Positions 61,238-64,000 of a stretch of 64,000 nt of DNA are shown here, piece after piece. The first letter of the stretch is position 1; each line of letters begins with the position of its first letter. The position numbers and the translations under genes are program-made. Below the pieces are notes generated by a model, which saw only the letters and a program-made list of their open reading frames with translations, did not search any database and was not told where the DNA came from. This DNA comes from Lasioglossum baleicum (lineage: Eukaryota; Arthropoda; Insecta; Hymenoptera; Halictidae): the NCBI RefSeq assembly GCF_051020765.1, contig NW_027469582.1, positions 1 through 64,000 of the forward strand. Reading direction: 5' to 3'.

Positions 61238-61809
61238 AGATCACGACTGTCGTCGTGATCTCCCTACCTAGGCCGGGTTGTCGTGGTCCTTCGATGGCCG
61301 TGACGCACGGGTCATCGAAGTCCCTCCGGACAGTCGTTCAGGGAGTTCGATCAAGGTGACGCACCTTGTCTGGCTCGACTGGCCTCGTGGGCGACTCGCC
61401 TCACGAGGGTGACTTTCTAGGCGGTTCTTAGGCGACGTCGAAGGGTGACGCACCGCTTCTAGTTCGGCCGATTTCGTGGACGACGCGTATCACGAAATCT
61501 ACCGGTGACGCACCGGGTATGTTCGAGGTGGAGTACAACTCGCACCAGCGGAGCGACGGGATAACTGGACAGGAGGTTCTCCGACGAAGTCAAAGGGTGA
61601 CGCACCGCTTCTTGTTCGTCGGCTCTCGGAGGCGACGCGCCTAGCGAAAGTGACCGGTGACGCACCGGGTGTTCGAGGTGGAGCACGGCTCGCACCAGCG
61701 GACTGGCAGGACGACAGGGTTTCGACGAGGTCGAAGGGTGACACACCGCTTCTTAATCGTCGACTCTCGGAGGCGACGCGCCTAGCGAAAGAGACCGGTG
61801 ACACACCGA
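61238..61809 (-). other. Array of covarying hairpins with a conserved triloop
   Basis: A series of inverted repeats lies in the predicted R-U5 region. Plus-strand coordinates: 61238-61261 (9-bp stem), 61291-61318 (CCGTG/CACGG plus TCGATG/CATCGA), 61352-61368 (CAAGGTG/CACCTTG), 61383-61408 (CCTCGTG/CACGAGG around GGCG/CGCC), 61440-61459 (GAAGGGTG/CACC-CTTC, one bulge), 61470-61499 (GATTTCGTG/CACGAAATC), 61502-61516 (CCGGTG/CACCGG), about 61593-61610, 61623-61650 (AGGCG/CGCCT), 61654-61668, about 61733-61752, 61764-61791 and 61795-61809. All except the first close on a three-base loop that is ACG, or ACT or ACA in a few. In the RNA of the element the loop would read CGT on the minus strand. Stem sequences change on both sides together, which supports pairing. 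A dimeric protein-binding site is an alternative reading of the GTGACGCAC core. Confidence 0.7.
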
Positions 61810-61855
61810 GTGTTCGAGGTAGAGCACGGCTCGTACCAGCGGAACCAGGATGCCG
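61440..61855 (-). repeat. Tandem repeat inside the LTR, about 2.7 copies of 141-152 bp
   Basis: Copies start near 61,440, 61,593 and 61,734. Each has GGGTGACGCACCGCTTCT, a GGCGACGCG hairpin, CCGGTGACGCACCGG, then GTTCGAGGTGGAGCACGGCTC or a close relative and CACCAGCGG. The spacing of equivalent motifs is 152 bp and then 141 bp. The third copy is incomplete and carries ACA in place of ACG in two loops. Internal repeats are common in long LTRs; here each repeat brings a set of hairpins. Confidence 0.85.
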
Positions 61856-61914
61856 ATAACGGCGGAGACGTGGACAACGGTTACAGGTAGAATACTCACA
61901 GCACTGGAATATCG

Positions 61915-61920
61915 CACGTG
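61915..61920. promoter_or_regulatory. CACGTG E-box in the LTR
   Basis: A single perfect CACGTG in TCGCACGTG lies about 35 bp downstream of the predicted transcription start. The 9-mer TCGCACGTG is identical to the core found in almost every A unit of the surrounding satellite. A bHLH factor could bind both, but a chance match is possible. Confidence 0.4.
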
Positions 61921-61952
61921 GTTGTTCCTGGATAACTGCTGGCAGACTCAGG

Positions 61953-61983
61953 TGATTCTAGTCTGTTCGTGCCGGCTTTTATA
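61953..61983 (-). promoter_or_regulatory. Predicted LTR core promoter (TATA box and initiator)
   Basis: On the minus strand CTATAAAAG places a strong TATA box, TATAAAAG, at 61,983-61,976. Thirty bases downstream from its first T is TCACCT with the A at 61,953, a fair initiator match at the expected spacing. This would start the transcript about 290 bp into the LTR. No experimental start is visible from the sequence, and other starts are possible. Confidence 0.6.
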
Positions 61984-62213
61984 GGGATGGTTTGGTGGTA
62001 AGGGATGGTGGTGCGGTGCGGTATTTTGCTGGTGACGTATACCGTCTTTCGAACAGTATTTTGGAAATTTGATTTGGATTCCCGTTGGAATACGGGCCTG
62101 GGTGCGGGGTACGTGCGGTACAGGCGGTGTTGTTGTTGTGACAGGAGGCCGGTGGTACGTTACTAGATCGCGTCGTCGTGTCTAACCGGTGGAGGTTTGC
62201 TAGGGGTTTGTTC

Positions 62214-62244
62214 GTAACAGGCCTACCTTCTGTAGGTCTGTTAC
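62214..62244 (-). other. Terminal hairpin at the start of U3
   Basis: The first bases of the LTR fold on themselves: GTAACAG (62,214-62,220) pairs with CTGTTAC (62,238-62,244) and CCTAC (62,222-62,226) pairs with GTAGG (62,232-62,236). The loop is CTTCT, with one G-T position between the stems. The LTR end sequence is therefore present twice, once at the terminus and once inverted 24 bp inside. Confidence 0.75.
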
Positions 62245-62245
62245 A

Positions 62246-62260
62246 CCCCCCTCCTTCTTC
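62246..62260 (-). promoter_or_regulatory. Polypurine tract (plus-strand DNA primer site)
   Basis: The minus strand reads GAAGAAGGAGGGGGG, fifteen purines, directly followed by the TG that opens the LTR. In LTR elements this tract resists RNase H and primes second-strand DNA synthesis, and it defines the LTR border. Its exact contact with TGTAACAG is one of the best supports for the annotation. Confidence 0.9.
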
Positions 62261-62420
62261 GGGAAAGCGAGCGAAAGGCGGTGAGACCGGTCTTTATTCA
62301 GAGAGAAAAAAAAACGTGCAACAAAGATTTACTACAGTATTTGTACAAACAGAATAGTAGCCTGGTAGTGAAATATCGTCAACACGTCGTAGCTTTATAT
62401 CTGTGGGTGCCTGGTTTCCT
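62261..62420 (-). other. Untranslated stretch between reading frame and polypurine tract
   Basis: About 160 bp without a convincing gene. On the minus strand it has a T-rich run (T9 then CTCTCTG) followed by AATAAA at 62,298-62,293. AATAAA here lies upstream of the LTR, where it could cause early polyadenylation; whether it is used cannot be judged. Confidence 0.6.
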
Positions 62421-64000
62421 TTATTGCGGTGTCGTGCCGTTGTTAGTGCCCTCTCGTCGTCGGCAGCGCATCAATTGTCCGACCCGGTTGAAATTTAGGA
62501 CCCACCTCTCGTCCCCCATGGTTGCCAGGAATCGTTTGGAGGTGGCCAGCCTCAAGGGTACCTCCACGCGTCGCCCACTTGGTAGCAAGTACCATGTCGA
62601 GGGGCATGGTGTATCCTTCCCGGTGTACCTTAATGGTGGTACCGTGTCGTGGAACCCAGGTGGTGTAGGGAAACCCCCATTCCCCGGTTTCTGGTGCTGG
62701 GGTTTGTCTGCTACCGGTTCTTCGGCTCGTCTTTTCCGGCCCGCTGGTGACGTGGGTGTGGTAGTAGCCGGTGTTGACGCAGCGTTTTGTCGTCGTGGTG
62801 GTTGCGTTGGTGCAGGTTGCGGTGGCCCTTGCTCTTTTTCCGTTGCCATGTAGCGGGTGGTTCGTGTTCGTCGTGTCGGCGTGGTGGGGTGCCTCGGTTG
62901 CGGTTGTTCGGGGGGTGGTGCTTCCTTTGGTAGCTGGGTCCCTTGTTCTCCTGGTGACGGTGTTACCGATTGTGTCTGCTTGACTGGCGGCTGTATTGCT
63001 CGTACTTGGGGGCCTCGTATTCTGGTCTTTGGTTGCAACGCTGCTGTATCCTTTTTTGTCCACCAGTTTGGTGGTTCTGGGAGCCCCCTGGGGAGGCCCA
63101 GAGATGGTCCGTGACCTGCGCGCCTCCGGTGCTCCTCTATGCTAGTGGGTGGGATTGTCGACCCACTAGATAGAGAACTGGAGGTTGAGGTGGTACGGAG
63201 TCGGAGGCCTTCTGGTGCTGTTCCTGGCATCCAGGTTACGGGCCGGACGGTGTGTTTTTTTTCCTCTCGTGGTGGGGCGGGGTTGTTGCTCTCCTTTGTA
63301 CGAGTGGCCTCCGGTCGTCGTCGTGAGGTCGCTACTGGCCTGGGGCGGGTAGGCTTCCGTATTGTGGCCTCCATCCTTGCTGGACCTTTTGCGTTGACCG
63401 CTACGGTCATCACTGCTGGTGCTGGTGGTGCCCCTTCTTGAGGTCTCGCGATTTTCGGGATGCGATACCGCGTGGTGTTGGTGTTGGCTGGCGCAGGCGG
63501 GTGTGGGGTTGTCTCCTCTTGCCGGGGAGGGTCCACCGTTTGTTCCCCTGCTTGGACCAGGTGTGCGGGGGTGGTCGGCGTACGTGGTCGGTCATCGAGG
63601 TCTGACGTGTCGCCGAATAGCTCGTTCAGCTCCCCGTAAAAATCGTCCATTGGCATGATTCTGGAAATTGAATAAAGGCTGCTGATTATTTTCCGGAGTC
63701 GGCCTCGGCCTCGGCCGCGTGGGGCCGGGGTAGCCGTCGGGTCAGGGGCGGGTGTGGGCATCCTGGTTCGCTCCGCGGGGGAGTCCGGTTCGATGCTCTC
63801 CGTACGCGCGTCGTTTTCGGGGCTGTATTCTGGTTTGAGACCCTGTAGACGGGTGTGTCCGCGTCGTGGTCGCGGAGATGGCCCCATCATATCTATGGAC
63901 ACGGTGTGCCCCGGCTGTGTCCCTGGATTAGCGTGGAGGCGTCCTGGTGGCGGTACAGGCGGTGACTTGTATTTTTGGCAGCTGACGCAGCTGCGTACAT
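62421..64000 (-). CDS. Pol polyprotein C-terminal part: partial, core-deleted integrase plus proline-rich tail
   Basis: The frame is open from the window edge (first whole codon 63,998-63,996) to TAA at 62,423-62,421, giving 525 visible residues; the true start is outside. Residues 4 and 7 are the CxxC half of an integrase HHCC zinc domain (CVSCQKYK). SIDMMGP at residues 34-40 supplies the first catalytic Asp (D36) of the DDE core. After GHTRL the expected core, about 100-150 residues with the second Asp and Glu, is missing. The next residues, QGLKPEY, resemble the H..LKPY ending of gypsy integrases, so an in-frame internal deletion is likely. The remaining 450 or so residues are rich in Pro, Thr, Arg and Glu, with an acidic patch (MDDFYGELNELFGDTSDLDD). 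They end in a more ordered-looking stretch of about 85 residues containing GFHDTVPPLRYTG, TWYLLPSGRRVEVPLRLATS and GDERWVLNFNRVGQLM. No chromodomain, membrane segment or further catalytic motif is seen, and the function of the tail is unknown. Confidence 0.7.
   Translation of the reverse strand, partial: VRSCVSCQKYKSPPVPPPGRLHANPGTQPGHTVSIDMMGPSPRPRRGHTRLQGLKPEYSPENDARTESIEPDSPAERTRMPTPAPDPTATPAPRGRGRGRLRKIISSLYSISRIMPMDDFYGELNELFGDTSDLDDRPRTPTTPAHLVQAGEQTVDPPRQEETTPHPPAPANTNTTRYRIPKIARPQEGAPPAPAVMTVAVNAKGPARMEATIRKPTRPRPVATSRRRPEATRTKESNNPAPPREEKKHTVRPVTWMPGTAPEGLRLRTTSTSSSLSSGSTIPPTSIEEHRRRAGHGPSLGLPRGLPEPPNWWTKKDTAALQPKTRIRGPQVRAIQPPVKQTQSVTPSPGEQGTQLPKEAPPPEQPQPRHPTTPTRRTRTTRYMATEKEQGPPQPAPTQPPRRQNAASTPATTTPTSPAGRKRRAEEPVADKPQHQKPGNGGFPTPPGFHDTVPPLRYTGKDTPCPSTWYLLPSGRRVEVPLRLATSKRFLATMGDERWVLNFNRVGQLMRCRRREGTNNGTTPQ

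Larger units (their letters stand above)
60913..62245 (-). repeat. 3' long terminal repeat (1,333 bp)
   Basis: On the minus strand the LTR begins TGTAACAG at 62,245 and ends CTGTTACA at 60,913. The ends form an 8-bp inverted repeat with the TG...CA termini required for integration. The polypurine tract touches the start exactly, and the other end joins canonical satellite exactly, so both borders are supported independently. With the predicted start near 61,953, U3 is about 290 bp and R plus U5 about 1,040 bp. I found no AATAAA or ATTAAA on the minus strand downstream of the predicted start, so the poly(A) signal is not identified. The U5-side stretch 60,921-61,237 shows no further structure. 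Small open frames between 61,268 and 61,859 are translations of internal repeats and not genes. Confidence 0.9.
60913..64000 (-). mobile_element. LTR retrotransposon, Ty3/gypsy-like, 3' portion
   Basis: Reading leftwards on the minus strand the order is: integrase zinc-binding end and core start (from the window edge), a proline-rich tail ending at 62,421, a 160-bp untranslated stretch, a polypurine tract (62,260-62,246), and an LTR (62,245-60,913) that abuts the satellite. This is the standard 3' half of an LTR element. The assignment to Ty3/gypsy rests on the CxxCQ motif followed about 30 residues later by SIDMMGP, which resembles the start of gypsy integrase cores better than Copia or Pao/BEL. 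The 5' LTR, primer binding site, gag, protease and reverse transcriptase would lie to the right of the window. The element is probably no longer competent, because most of the integrase core is missing. Confidence 0.85.

Noticed and set aside
61383..61408. Hairpins read as rho-independent terminators
   Set aside because: None is followed by a T run on either strand, and the context is a eukaryotic LTR.
61268..61859. Small open frames within the LTR repeats
   Set aside because: They translate the internal hairpin repeats in several frames and on both strands, with no recognisable product.
60913..62245. Natural edge of the satellite array at 60,912
   Set aside because: The last units are canonical and stop inside a unit exactly at an LTR terminus, so the break is an insertion. 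True array edges usually show degenerate units.
62443..63063. Second minus-strand frame overlapping the pol tail, as a possible env or accessory gene
   Set aside because: Its composition mirrors the main frame shifted by one base, with no signal peptide or membrane segment and no identifiable start context.
62281..63658. Plus-strand open frames opposite the pol-like frame (for example 62,281-62,853 and 63,139-63,441)
   Set aside because: They are antisense shadows of the minus-strand reading frame in GC-rich sequence and resemble no known protein.

Overview
The window is eukaryotic and almost entirely non-genic. Positions 1-60,912 are one uninterrupted, head-to-tail satellite array that runs off the left edge. 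Positions 60,913-64,000 are the 3' end of an LTR retrotransposon lying on the minus strand, inserted into the satellite and running off the right edge. A satellite of this size plus a Ty3/gypsy-like element suggests heterochromatin of an animal, perhaps an arthropod. The host cannot be named from the sequence.

The satellite has two components. Unit A is 42 bp (example 63-104) and occurs roughly 1,300 times. It carries the palindromes GGATGCATCC and CACGTG and a T5 tract. Unit B is 24 bp, related to the middle of A, and occurs in about 55 short clusters of 2-6 copies that always replace the same part of an A unit. Both lengths are multiples of three, so two plus frames and one minus frame stay open for kilobases. 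The resulting giant open frames (up to 3,748 codons) are repeat artefacts, not genes.

The array is organised into domains by linked variants. 1-13,900 is mixed A/B with 995-, 2,084- and 1,262-bp duplications. 13,901-20,472 is pure A. 20,473-33,029 carries a paired B-cluster module and a 4,223-bp duplication. 33,030-36,411 is pure A. 36,412-60,912 carries a different B-cluster module and a higher-order repeat of about 5.85-6.4 kb, whose last copy is cut by the retrotransposon.

The retrotransposon portion has a 1,333-bp LTR (60,913-62,245) with TGTAACAG/CTGTTACA ends, a polypurine tract directly next to it (62,246-62,260), a short untranslated stretch, and the 3' end of a pol-like reading frame (62,421-64,000). 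That frame starts at the window edge in an integrase zinc-binding CxxC, reaches the first catalytic Asp, then appears to skip the rest of the integrase core and continue into a long proline-rich tail of unknown function. The LTR holds a TATA box and, downstream of the predicted start, an array of covarying hairpins with a near-constant ACG triloop. This hairpin array is the most unusual signal in the window.
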